Shown here: one piece after another, positions 46,481 through 59,100 of the stretch | Layout: the number at the start of each line of letters is the position of its first letter | Position numbering within the stretch: the stretch's first letter is position 1 | NCBI GenBank assembly: GCA_009792885.1 | Contig: WMCF01000003.1 | Span: 10,582,518 to 10,646,517, forward strand | DNA: 64,000 nt | DNA from: Eremophila alpestris peregrina | Taxonomy: Eukaryota > Chordata > Aves > Passeriformes > Alaudidae | Direction of reading: 5' to 3' | Notes under the pieces: model-generated | Databases searched by the model: none | Told to the model about the DNA's origin: nothing | The model's input: the letters and a program-made list of their open reading frames with translations, nothing else | Program-made: the position numbers and the translations under genes

Positions 46481-49400
46481 GGTTTAAATTGTCACTAAAA
46501 TTTATATAGAAAACAGAAAAATCAAGAGCCTGATAATTTTTTCCATGAGAAAACACCATCAACCATCTGATTTCATTTCATACACTGATCTGCACTTAGA
46601 TAGTAGGGTGAGACTGACCTTGCACTTTTTAATGAATGCTTCTGAGGACATGGTAACTGCTTTTTGCCTTGCAACCCTGCAGATATCAGTGAATGAGAGT
46701 AGTCTGAAGAACAAGAAGCAAGACAAGATACAGTGCTCAAATCAAGAGGTATTTAAGGTGAACAAGACACAATCAGTTCTTGAGGGTTTTAGCTGAGCAA
46801 TACCTCTGTATTTCTGCTTTGCTAACAGAGACAAACAATCAAATCCATATGGGTTTTAAATGTATTTTATGGAGGGCATGTAGAGCAGCTGACTGACATC
46901 TGTGAACAGCTGAGGCCAGGGAGGGGGATGGTTTGGTGGGGACAGTTGAACAGTATTCAACTGTCTCTGATTTACAGATTTCCTCGTATTTTTTTTATGT
47001 TTTATTTTTATTTTATTTCTTTACAGTTTCTATTATCACAGGCTTCTGTGGCCATTTTTATGATATCACTGCCCTCCCCAGTTACATTCACTGGGGACAT
47101 TTAGATACATACCCAATTTTTGTTTTAGTTGTAACTTTAGTTCATTTATTCATTTCCTGTAATTCCACTGATCCTACCAAAGTAATTCTGTTCTCTGATC
47201 AAGTGACTGATTTCCATTCCCCTTCCTATATCATTGTTTCTGCTGTACATTGTCACTACAAGTGCACATTCTTTTTCATTCTGTTTTGGTGCAGCTCCAC
47301 AAAGGTATTGATTTTATTTTGTATTTCCTGCTGTTCAAGTCCTGCTGTCTGACTGAATTACAAATGTTTGTTTTGTTTTTAACAGATCTCATGTGTTGGC
47401 AAGAATGATTATTGTCAAGCTGCTGATTACTTATGTTGCTTGCTAAATATTCATTAACTACTTATTCAAAAAAGTGGTGAGTTTTTCAAACCCCATCTAT
47501 ACAGGAATGGGGGAATTGCTACTCTGCTTTTTGTTATTAAGTTGGGTCACTTCCTGGTTCACATAAGATTCCCTTGAAGACTGTCCAAGCTTCCAAAACT
47601 GTTGTAAATTACTTCTCTACACAACTGTAGAGATGCAAAACTGTAAGGACATAAGAACGCTCTGGTCACGGATATTCCTCTTCATTGTCCTGTCCTAAAA
47701 TACAATGCTAACAATGTCCTTGCTAAAGCAGATTAAACTCATTTGTACTCTGAATCTTGATGCTGATAAATTCTTCTCAGAACTGCTTTTTACACCAAGG
47801 GTTTGCTATTATAACTTTTTGTTCACACAGCTACAAAGTGAGAGATGGAAAGCAATGTTAAACCCTCAAAGTCACATGGCTGCCTTAAGTTTCACTGTTT
47901 CACTACAAGGTAAAGTAATTGGTTACATTTGCAGCTCTAAATACTAATCTTTTAATCTTAAATTCTGTCATCTTAGTTTCTGGCAGGAGTAATACGTGGA
48001 GTTGATTGAGGAGGTCTGGACAATGTACTTTTTCCCTAGATAATCCATTGAATTTGACATAAATAGTGTAAAACTCTATCTGCTTGTGTGGTATCTTCTC
48101 AGCAATTTTTCCCTGCAAAGACTCTCTGAAAGAAGGAATCAGTTCAATAATCTGGAAAATGAGTCCCTAGGAGAAAGAATGCAGAAAAGAAACTACATAA
48201 TAATTTGAAGTTTTCTATGATGTATCAAGCATGAGATTACTAGGGAACAAATCAGGTAACACAAGCACCTCACACTATTTTAGAAGATCTGATATTTGCT
48301 CTTCAGCTGACTTTCTGGAAGGGAGCAGGACTGATTAGTGCCAGTGTCAGATTTACACAATCCAATGAGATTGAATACATTAAGGCTTCTGAAATACTAC
48401 TCAATACCTACTTTTTGACACTAAATAGCTCTACAGAGACCATGATCAACTCTGTGTTTTTCAAGAATAAATTTTATTTCTTTGCTTTGCCAACCTGTTT
48501 TGATAAAAAGAAATAACCTTGTTTTATACATGTTATCCTGAAAATACTAAATGAAAACACATATACATACACATATTAGTGAGAATTTAAAAATGTTTAA
48601 CCCTTTTTATACTCTTGACTTTCATTTAGAAATGTGCAAAGAATATTGCTGGGAAATTTTACTTGAGATTTTTGACTTCTGAAACTCAGGACAGTCAAGA
48701 CAAAGAATTAGAGGAATTCTGCTCCTCTTCTTTCTGAAACTTGGTTTCTCAGCCAAGGAGACTACTGGAATTCAAATAAGTTTGCAAATTCAAATAAGAA
48801 TCCAAATATTTGGAATTCAAATATCTTCAAAAAATATATTTTTCTTTTTTCTTAGTGAATAATTGACAATATTCCAAATTTCTTTCTTTATGCTAATTGT
48901 AATGCCTTCTTTCAAAGATCACTTGAGAATCTTTTCTGCAACACATATAAAAAGACAGAAAAAATTAGTAGAGAAGAAAAAAAAACACAAAACCCTGACA
49001 GACTTTGACATTTGGATCAAAATGTTTATTGCCATGTTCTGATAATCACCTTTTCAAGAGAGAAAGATACATTGTACTACACAAATTGAATTTCTAGTTC
49101 CAGCAAAATAGAATAAGGACTGTGTATCATATTCTTATATGTTTCCTGTATACCTATATCTTTTTTATACAGAATAAAAGGACATAAAAGTTTTTTCACT
49201 ATTTTTTGGGTAGTCATTGAGAAAAGCAAAAATAGTTATACATCATCTCCCTCTAATGTGTGAGTTCTTTCTATCTCTGTATATCTGTTTGCCTATTTTT
49301 GAACTTGGTTTATAAAGCAACATATTCTGCTCTGAGATGACTACATTAAAATGTGTCCCTCCAGAGCAATGTATGTTGCTGACACAGCTGGTTATCTGGT

Positions 49401-49759
49401 AACCCAGGGAGCTGAAAGATGATGTTTTTTGAAATTAATGTTTGTCTGGTTTTATAGCACTACTCCATAAAATGTGTAATTCTGAATATAAAATTTTGGG
49501 AGAAATATGTTTGGTTGCAAAAAAATAAAGGGAAGAAATATTTTCAGACCAAAGTTCTCTCCTAGGTAGACATTTTACTGTTTCTATTTTTCCCTTCTTT
49601 GGTTTTTCTTCCATCCTACAGAATAAAAGTAATCTTAGTTTTTCCAATACACGCTTGGGGAAGAGCAGAAAAAAATATGACAAGTGTCACACAAGCTGTC
49701 ATACACCCCTGAGACAAAAAAATGGAGGAAATTATGTTGCTTTAAAAAACTGAAAATTC

Positions 49760-50040
49760 CCTCAGTAACAAGTGATAAAACAATAGGAAATGTCTTCAAG
49801 TTATACCAGGACAGAGTTAGAGTGTATATTAAAAAAATTACTTCTCTGAAAGGGCAGTCAAACTTTGGAACAGGGTTCCCAAGGATGTGGTTCATCCATC
49901 CTTGTAAGCATTCAGAAGACATATAGATGGGGCACCTGGGGACAGAATTTAGTGGTGTATTTGGCAGTGTCAGGTTAATGGTTGGACTTGGTGACCTTAA
50001 AGGTCTTTCCCAGCTTCTACGACTCTATGATTCTGTGATC
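49760..50040 (+). mobile_element. CR1 LINE 3'-end fragment
   Basis: Sense-strand CR1 3' sequence: AGTGATAAAACAATAGGAAATG, GGAACAGGGTTCCCAAGGATGTGG, then CATATAGATGGGGCACCTGGGGACA, GTTAATGGTTGGACTTGGTGACC, AAAGGTCTTTCCCAGCTTC and the terminal CTCTATGATTCTGTGAT. Only the last 280 bp of the LINE remain, as is usual for 5'-truncated CR1 insertions. The overlapping frames on both strands here are shadows of this element. Confidence 0.88.
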
Positions 50041-53000
50041 CTGGTGCTAAAGGTTGCAGAAATCTGCAGTATCCATAAAAAAAAATGCAGTCTAAGTATA
50101 TCTTAAATCAAGGGTAATTCTGTGCTGATATTTCAATCAATCAAAATGTCCAGAAACAGATTTTTGAGATAGCATTCATTTTGATGTGTAATGATGAATC
50201 AAATGCTGGTCTTTTCAGAGTCCCACAAAGGTTTACTTAAGTGACACTTCTAGTATTGAAGAGACAAATAATATTAAAGTATTTCTGAAGTATTAAATTC
50301 ACAGAAAATTCTCTTCTCCTGTGTACTTTGTTCTTTCAGAAGCCATGAGTGTCTGAGAAATTCTGAATATGTTTAAAATTCTGCAACAGTTTCTGAGCAG
50401 ACTTAGTAGTTTCCTCCCCCATTCTGTGACACTACGAAGCATAATTGGATTAGTCTACATCAAGTGGCTATCAATGGTAAAAACAATACATTAAAAAATC
50501 ACCTAAAAATAATGTTTTTCAACCAGCTGTTAAATCAAGTAATTTATTTGTTTTATTGCACATTTGCATAATAGGGCAAACCAGAAACTCTCTGTAACAG
50601 ATGTGCTGGTGGCAGGGAGATTTGATTACTGGCATCTATTATTAATCACTGCACAAATCTTAAATGATTTGTTTCAACAGTTTGATCAATTTACATCCAA
50701 GTACTTGCATTTATGCACAAAATGTGGAGATAAAACATCTGTTCACACCTTTAGTAGCAGCCCTGATTTTTTAATAAGGTTCAAGTTTGTGTTGAGGAAG
50801 ACACAAGAGACTGACAACTTTTGAAAAGATTTTGCTGTTTCTGATAATAACTCATAACTGAAAGGCATTTCACATTGGCAATAATGTTGTCATGTTGTTT
50901 CTTTTGATTTGAAAAAATAGGAAAACAATTTTCCAGCCTTATCAAAACTTTCATAAATTTAATTAAAGACATTTTTTATTATGTTTTGGCAACAGTATAC
51001 AAATTGTGGAGACTCTGGTAAATTATAATGTGTACTTAATTCAACATTAAATATCTTGAATTCTGTAACAAGTTTCTTCTAGCTTAGAAATTTACTTGTA
51101 AGTTCCCAGTGGTTAGAAAAACAAAACATTTATTTTATTATTTTTTTAAATTATTTCAATAGTTCCAAAGGAGGAAAATTGATGCATATGCAGCACAGCT
51201 GAAGCACAGACTACAAATTGTACTTCAATACATTTCAGACAAGATGTGTAATCTTTCTGTCTAAGGGTCACAACTTAAACTTGTTTCTATTTGTCTCATT
51301 AATGCATCTGAATTACTGGATTGACTATCATTTATAGCTATTTTCTTGGGGAATGTGATATTCTACATAGTATAAGTCCTAAGATGACATGAAAGCCAGC
51401 TGTATAATATGTCATTTCTGCCACCACAGAATATAGTTCATGTTCATGTTCAGACACAAAAGTGGACGAAGCATAGTGCTGTCATATAATTTATAGAAGA
51501 TAGAATCACAGGGCAGATAGGTTTCTAACTTTATAGTGCTTTTAAGATCAAAAGAAAGACAAGCAGATACCCCCTCATGGTCTTGCGTCGCACAGGAAAT
51601 CAGGAATCACACTGGATCTGTTGCTGTCTGACTGCATAGGTGTTGTGTTGCATCTCTTTCTACTGAGTTCAGGTGTGTTATGAAGGCAAATTACCTCACA
51701 ACCAGCACAGAATATGGTACTTTTGCTTAAGGGTTAAATTGTTTTTCATCAGCTGACAAGATTTGAAGCACAATTTTGTAAGTATACCAGCAAGCAAAAG
51801 TTAAAGTGCTCCAGATCTGAGGGTTGAAAATACAAAAATAGTAGTTTTATATGCCATATAGATTGTTCTAACACACTGAGGAGATCTGCCTGAGGTACGT
51901 GCAATTTTTCTCCAGGAAATACATGGATCCAATTAATATTTCTAAGTTTTATACATCACATAGATCAATCAGCTACAATATAAGGTAGAGAGCTAAAAAG
52001 TGTTTTTGTTTCAAAATACAGGATTTCTAACTGACATTTTAATAGATTAGATTTTAACAGATTTTATTATATGCCTAAAAAAAAAAAAAAAGGTGAAGAA
52101 GGTATATTTTCCTCATCAAATTGGCAACTATTTTGACCTGATAGCATTTGTATTTCAGCTCTGAGTTAGAAACACTGCCTTATATGATTCCCCTTATACT
52201 TTTATACACACTCATCTTGAAAGAAATATTTATTTTTGTTTGCTTTTTAACTTTTATTATGAGAATAATTCTTTTTTTTTTTCCAGTTGACAAAACCATT
52301 CTTCAGAAGTTTTTTTCAAAGTCTGCTCACAGCTTCCTGAGGGGCAAAAAACCCAAACAAAAAACCCCCAAAACAACAGTAGCAGATAGAAACACAAGAA
52401 AAGGCTTATAAATCAGAGTTATGAGTGGTTCAGTAATTCCAGTATGAGCTATAGGACAAAATGTCTAAGGGAGTAAGAGGGTAATACAATCCAAACAAAC
52501 TTAACTCTATTACAGATACACAGCCATCTCCAAAGCTATTATTAGTTGCCTGAGGTGTCTGTAGAGAAGCCAGATGTCACTCCTCCATAACTTAGTGTCT
52601 TATGATTGTCATTTAATCTGAAGGAAAAGGAAACTTCGTGTTTAGATGCAGCAAATATAAGCCCTACCTCCTACTGCATTCCCAGTTTGTTTTATAAAAT
52701 CATAAAATGTGAATTTCAAGACCACCTTTAATGCTCAGTCTATCTGGTTTAATTGTATTCAACAGCTAGCCTTATTTTTCCCAGAATATTTATATTAGTT
52801 TTGGTTCTCTTGGATCTATAGACTTGTATCCATTGAAACTCCCTTATATTTTCATACTGGATCCCAAAAGCATGTAACATATATTCTTGAGGTCATGCTG
52901 TAACAACACCAAACTGACAGGCTGTGGCAAAAACTTCATATTATTAAGTTAGGAAGAAAGGGCTTGGGTCATTGATATCTTAGGTTTGCAGACCTCTTTA

Positions 53001-53922
53001 AAATTTTACAGGTCTTGGGGACAATGAAAGGAAATAGTGATCTTAATGCTCTGGTTTCTAAAACTGAAAGTTAACCTCCAAATAAACCTAATATTAATTC
53101 AACAGAAGAAACTTACTCCAATTAGAAAAATGAAGAACAAAGTTGTCTGCGTTGTCATCAGCTTTTTCTCAGGGCTGCAGGCTCTGGAATAAGCTACTCT
53201 TACAACACCTTTCCATTTCAAAGGATATTTTGTTTGCCATACCTTTGAAGTCAATGGCAGTATCCAGAATAAACTGGTCATTTGAAGTACTGGATTTCCA
53301 ATCCGTAACTGTAACACCAAACCTAATCCTAACACATAGGTAAAATTAAAAGCCCCATCTACACAAAATAAATTACAAAAGATACTGGCTTATAAGAGAA
53401 AGAATGTTTTTGTCAGCTGAAGCCAAGGACTTATATTCTCTATTGTTCTACTGACTAGTTTTCTAACCATAAAACAAGGTTAGGGTTTGGGATCAGTGTT
53501 TGGAATGTATATATATCTGCCTAGTTTATTACTTTGTGCTATACACCCCCAAATACAGGAAGAGATCGGGTATTGATTGGCACCAAGAACTTCTGTTACT
53601 ATTTTTAATGGTGCAATATTTCTTCCAGTTATAGCTAAAGTTAAAACAAGGGCAAGCAGACAAAAGTGTGCATACTGCTTAAAACTAAGGATTTCTTTTC
53701 TTCTTCCTCTTCCTTCAATTGGTTTTCTGGGTGTAGTTCAGTATGGGGGGAAAAAAGAAATCTCAGGAACACAAATTTTAAAAGTCAATTTTTCATGGAC
53801 TCATAAAATAAGAAAGAACAAGAGGGCCTTTGCCTGGGTTCTTTGTTTATAAACAGATTTGACCTTATTTTTAAAATACAGTTATTATTTTAAACATGAT
53901 TTTTAAGTAGAATATAATTTTC
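50041..53922. other. Unique AT-rich DNA, candidate conserved noncoding element near 50.55-50.82 kb
   Basis: No gene supported. 50545-50825 is a repeat-free stretch with an octamer (50562-50569), homeodomain-like TAAT sites and balanced composition. An A15 run lies at 52077-52091. Two weak CR1-like scraps (near 51490 and 52693) were not accepted. Confidence 0.45.
50562..50569 (+). promoter_or_regulatory. POU octamer ATTTGCAT
   Basis: Exact octamer, followed by AATAGG, at the left edge of a repeat-free block that looks like a vertebrate conserved noncoding element. Function is inferred only. Confidence 0.3.
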
Positions 53923-54251
53923 ATCATAGAATGGTTTAGCTTGGAAAGGACCTGAAAAAAAACCTTGTTCCAATGCCCTGCCATGGTCAAGGACATCTGC
54001 TAAGCCCTGATTCCTCAAAGCCCCTCCAACCTGGCCTTGAGTGTCTGCAGAGATGAGGCACCCTTAACCTCTCTGGGAAATCTGTTCCACTCTCCCCACA
54101 CCCTCAGAGCAAAAAATATCTTCCTAATTTCTAACCAGAATCTACCCTCCATCAGTTTAAAATCATTACCCCTTGTCCTATCACTACACTCCCTGATAAA
54201 TAATCCCTCTCCAGTTTCTAGACCCCCTTAAAATACTGCAAGGCCACTAAA
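53923..54251 (-). mobile_element. CR1 LINE 3'-end fragment, minus strand
   Basis: The plus strand gives the classic reverse complement of the CR1 3' end, in order: ATCATAGAATGGTTTAGCTTGG, CCTGCCATGGTCAAGGACATC, CCAACCTGGCCTTGAGTGTC, CTCTGGGAAATCTGTTCCACTC, ATCTTCCTAATTTCTAACC, TTACCCCTTGTCCTATCACTACA and ATACTGCAAGGCCAC. The LINE 3' terminus is at 53923 and the copy is 5'-truncated at about 54251. This is one of the best-preserved CR1 pieces here. Confidence 0.93.
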
Positions 54252-55663
54252 TTTACATTCCTTTAGCTCAAATGCAATTAGTGAGTTTTCATTCATGGAA
54301 AAGAAGGAAGGGCCCAAGTTCTATTGAATACAATGATTCTTGGATGGTGGAAATATTTGATGACTTTCAAAATCCTACCCAATACCACAGCTAGAGAATA
54401 ACTTAATTTTTTACACATTTTTGCATATCTGAAGCTGTTTAACCAAAATATGGCAATAGATTTGCCTTTTTCTTCCTCTGGAAATTGATGAAAAAACTAT
54501 TTGAACTGTTCAATCAGCTTTTTTTGTCTTTCATTTTTTTTCTAAAGCAGTTATTTCTCAAGCTTAAAGTGTCCATTCTTGTAATGGCACAGAAGTAATA
54601 GTTTGAGATTTGGAAACTGAAATATGTGGCTAGCTGTTAAAGAACATAATTTGGTGGGAAGAGAGAGGAATAGGGAGAGGGCTTAATCCCAGTTTCCCAT
54701 TTCAAAACAAGAAACATACTGGTTTTTTCATACATAGACCCATATTTAAAGTAAGAGGTGTGTCATTCAACCTCTAAAGGTTCACAGTCTGTGGATGGAC
54801 TGAACTCTGCGGTCATTAAGTCCTCTTCAATACATTCTTCTTGTGTCTGAATTTAGGTGTAGTAAAACGTAGAATGGATTCCTTGCGTATAAGGTAGGTC
54901 TAATCTAAAAACAGTATCTCTAGCTGAGTAGAGTGCTGTCATGCTTGTTGAGTTTAACATATATAACATTGTTTTTTCACTGACCTGGTGTTCAAGACAG
55001 GCACAGAGAATGCCACTAGCCCATGAATGCTGAATTATGCAGACTCATGGGCTGCACGAGCTGGTGTGTCCCTACAGTCTGGATGGTACAAATCATATGG
55101 ACTCCCCATGTGTGTCTTGTAACCAGGGCCTGCCCCATCGTCCCAGCCACAAGCAGGGTAGGTGGAGGCAAATTAGGACAGACAGATTGTTAAGAAAAAA
55201 TCCACAGTGATTAGATCTGTCTGAGGAAAAGCTGGGAAATTAATCCAGTGGGTCCAGGTTAGATCCAGTCCTGGAGACTGTAATGAGGGTCAGACACAAT
55301 CCCACAATTTCTGGGCAAGTCTATATGCACATCCAAGTTCAAGCTGGGGAGTTCATTATCTGGGTCAAGTTCAGGGTCCAGATCAACAGGGTGCATGACT
55401 ATGACATAATTTGAACTGGTTTTCAGGCACATTTTAGAGGGAGACCTTTGGCCTTTCCACATCTATTATGTGGAAGGAGTCAGAATAAAAGTAATGTAAT
55501 TTCCACTATTAGTTATATATGACTATTTTTGTTAAAATGGGTCTAATATGACTTATTTGGCATTTCTCAGTTTGCAATATAAAATGGCAACTCTTGAAAT
55601 TTTAAAAATCTGGAATTATTATAACTAGAATGGAGCTCTTCTTTTTAATAATGTTATATAGTG

Positions 55664-55699
55664 AAAATGACAGTATTTTAAATAAAATGACAGTATTTA
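55664..55699. repeat. 20-bp tandem duplication
   Basis: AAAATGACAGTATTTTA at 55664-55680 recurs as AAAATGACAGTATTTA at 55684-55699. Confidence 0.85.
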
Positions 55700-56091
55700 A
55701 AATAAAATATTTTAAATATTTTATTTGTTATCCTATCACGTCTTGTATTTTTGTTTCATGTATTTTCCTTGAAAATATGGAAAGTCTGATGTGTAAAGAA
55801 GGTGGAAGTGCATGTTTTGTGAAAGTGAGGTTTGTTACTGAAAAAAAAAGAAATTGAGTAGTATGGAACGCACTGAACCTTAAGGTTTGTTGAAGCTGTT
55901 TTTCTTGACAGGCCAGTATTTACTGATATGATATAGCTACCTGATGCAAAAGGATCATGAACATATATTCTATTCTGAATGAACACAGCAGGGTTTAAAC
56001 ATGCACACAAATCATAATGACTAAATATCGTTGACTAAACTATGCCAGTGAAATATATGCACATATGTAAAAAGGCAATTGTGCTGAAGTC

Positions 56092-56103
56092 ATGCATATG
56101 CAT
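56092..56103. promoter_or_regulatory. POU-dimer MORE palindrome
   Basis: ATGCATATGCAT is an exact match to the MORE element bound by homodimers of POU factors (Oct1, Oct6, Pit1 type), inside the 14-bp palindrome CATGCATATGCATG (56091-56104). Partial octamer-like ATTGCATG (about 56116) and TTTGCATGC (about 56181) follow within 100 bp. No promoter is nearby, so a distal enhancer role is the plausible reading; binding is not shown. Confidence 0.45.
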
Positions 56104-59100
56104 GAACAAGATGAATAATTGCATGTGCAGGCTACCACCAGTGCGTGAAATTACCTGTTTTGCAAGTGTAAATTAGTGTTTTGCATGCCCATTTACCTGT
56201 TTGCTGTCCTTAAATTTGTTGTGTTCAAGTTAACTGACTGTCTGATAATTTTGTGTCTTAGGGTACAAACAAAAGAATGAAAGGAAAAAAAACACCCAGT
56301 ATTAATCCTGAGAAGAACTAAATATGAAAACATTTTTCATTCTTATCCTTGAGGTGTAATATTCATGTCATTGAATATCTTCAAGACATATTTGTAAGAT
56401 ATATTAAAATCATGTAACATTAGTGCTATCCTCCAGAACAGCCAATGCTTCAGAACATATGCAGTTCATTGCACAGTTAAAATAACTGAAATTTGCAATT
56501 AGAACATGACTGTCTTTTTAATCCTAAATTTTTAGAATATATTTCATTTACAATAAAGAGAACTCAAAATAGTTCAGATGCTTGAGATTAAAAAACTTCA
56601 TGAACACTAAAAAATAAAGTCAGATATAGACCCCATTTGTCTTCAAAATGCTGTACAATTGCAAAATATTTTATAATCACTGAATCTGCTTTGTATTGAC
56701 CCCATAATTTACCTATGACATGTAAGTCACTTATAACAATCATGCAGTTAAATTCCATTCGCCACAGCATTACAGGAGCTGGTGTTTCCAGACCAGAACA
56801 AAACACTAATTTCTAGTTTCATTCTTGGTGAGATAGCAATGCAGTAATGCTACCACCTACTCTGCAACTGTACATTACTATTCTTAGGATCACAGCACTA
56901 CCATTTCATGTTTTCAAGGTATCCTTTGAAACCACTACTGTGTAACTAATTTTCTTTATGTGCAACTGTTAGAGTAGTCCTCAGAAGACAGTGCAAATTA
57001 ATGCAAGCTACAAAGATAAATAAAAAGTTGGGAAATCAATAGTGCTCATATTGTGTTCTTCCTATTGAAGTACTTGGCAGTGTTATTACCTGTGAATCTT
57101 CATTCTATACATTCAGGACACTGAATTAATTGAAGCTGAGACTTCTCTTAAAGTCTCTTGAAGTACTCCCACTGAAAATACCAACAGATTTATATCAAGG
57201 AGTCTTTTATATCCTCTCTAAAGGTTCAGACACAAAATATCTGACACAGTTCTTCCCTCTCCCCACAAAACTGGATTAAGTGGCATCATGAACAATGTTC
57301 ATTTACCAGTACTAAACAATAAAACAAAGTTTTAATTTGCTCAATTTCTACAAGAACAGTGACCCTTTAGCAAAATATTATGGACTTATCTCTTAAAGAA
57401 TGCAATACACTGGAAAAAAACATCCAAAATTTTCTCTGAGCCTAAAAGTCTTGCCAGTGTTTTGCAAATTTCCTGACTGCTTTTTGCATGTTCTGTCTTT
57501 TTCCTGAACATATGTAGAAGCCAGTTTTGGAGACAATTTAGCAGAGGCCCTCTGTGAGAATATCAGCGCTGAATGCAAAATGTACTTTGGGGACACCTTA
57601 ACCCTTTTGCATGAAACTCATTTGAGGTAGAACTATTCAGCCCTGAAACCTTCTGTAGGCCAAGGGTTCGTTCCCCATGTGCTTGAAAAGTCCAAATGAA
57701 TGAGGAAGACAAATTTTAGGTGGATGAAAGGAAATGGTTCCTTTTTGTAGTGAAGAGAAGCTGGACCCAGTCTGGCTTCCTACAAATCTAATAATAGTGT
57801 CTAAAATACTGGTAGTGGTTTGTAAACTGCTGCCTTGGCTCACAGCTTCTCCAGTAGTGATGGCGTATCTGACATCTAATTAATTGTAAGAGTGTCAAAG
57901 ATAAACCAGGCAAACTACATGAAGCAGTAGACATGGAAAGCTACATGAAAAGCTCTGGGGATTTTTTGTCTCATTGAGATGACCCTTTTCCTAGCCTGGA
58001 ACCGACTGAGTCTTCCTTCTATGTTTTCCTTAAATAATCCAAGTATTCCTGCTTGCTTCCTAAATCCAGAAGTGGTTCTTATGAAACCCCTTATCTCCTC
58101 ACTTTTTAAGCTTAGAGAAATACACTGCGGAAGACATTTGCCTTGACAAGCCTCAGTTGGGTATTTCCAAAGCTATCCTTGGGAAATCCAGAGCACAGAG
58201 AGCCCAACTGGCAAAACTAAGTGTCAATGCAAAGGGAAGTATTTCCATTTGAGCTAACTAACAAGGCTATCTTCCCTCTCCTTCCTTCAAATTGCCAGTT
58301 GCTAATTTTCTGGAGCCACAGAGTACTCTATTAAACCTTCTTCTTTCTTTACTTTCTGTTTAATAATAAAGTAAAATTTGCCAGAGTGAACCTATAAAAT
58401 AAATGATACAGTAAATCTCTGCTTCAATAGTGTGACATTAAAGATTTAGTTTGCTCATGGTTTATTTTTATCATGCTTTTGATTTGTTGGCCTAGAAAAT
58501 AATTAATTGATAACAGTATCTTGTTTACTGAAAAGTATAAAAAAGCCCACACAAATGATGATGGCCTCTTATTACCATTTTATTTGGTTTAATGAAAGGC
58601 CTGCATCAAAGGGTCTAACCCCAGAGGATTTTCTAAAGTAGGATTTATGCTTTTCTACTTTAGTCTCCTTTTTTTTTCCCTGAAGCAGAAAAGGTTTTGG
58701 ATGTTTTGGGTTCTGCTGTTGTTTCACTTGTATAATGTATATTACACCTTTGAATGACCTCAGCATTGTAAAGGTTTCACAAACCTTGATTTGAGCTAAC
58801 TCAGCCACAAGAGTATCTGAAACAATAAGTTTTTAAGGTTGTAACAAACATTACATTTAATGAGTACAGTGCACAAGTAATGATGCACTGAATCAGTATG
58901 AAGCCTCAAAAAATGATTTCTGTTGGCACTATAAAAGGAATGCAATTTTTCTTGTTGAAATACCATTTTTCAGTTACTGCATGACTGATGTGGTAATTAT
59001 CCCCTACACCTGGGATTTAAATCCAATCCTACAAGCCCATTTTCTGTTTGCAAGCTGTCAGACTGATGCATAGTCTTTGTTCTTATCTGGCAATAGTCGA

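Larger units (their letters stand above)
45129..49759. other. Unique AT-rich DNA with two unidentified coding-like frames
   Basis: No gene could be assigned. Two minus-strand frames, 45508-45669 and 46310-46480, look more protein-like than their surroundings. The 139-codon plus-strand frame at 46933-47352 is dominated by Phe, Ile, Ser and Cys in T-rich DNA and looks like chance. A perfect 14-bp palindrome, TCCAAATATTTGGA, lies at 48801-48814 between copies of GGAATTCAAATA-like repeats (48767-48825). Confidence 0.45.

Noticed and set aside
46933..47352. 139-codon plus-strand frame as a membrane protein
   Set aside because: The hydrophobic, Phe/Ile/Cys-rich product comes directly from T-rich DNA. 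No helix pattern, start context or homology is evident.
51490..51580. CR1 3' end on the minus strand (ATAGAATCACAGG...)
   Set aside because: Only the first dozen bases resemble the CR1 terminus; the following sequence lacks the conserved blocks. Possible but unsupported.
52693..52745. CR1 3' end on the minus strand (AAATCATAAAATG...)
   Set aside because: Weak similarity over about 45 bp only, in AT-rich DNA where such matches arise by chance.
57664..57676. tRNA T-arm / B-box (GGGTTCGTTCCCC)
   Set aside because: The loop lacks the conserved A58, and no acceptor, D or anticodon arm can be placed upstream.
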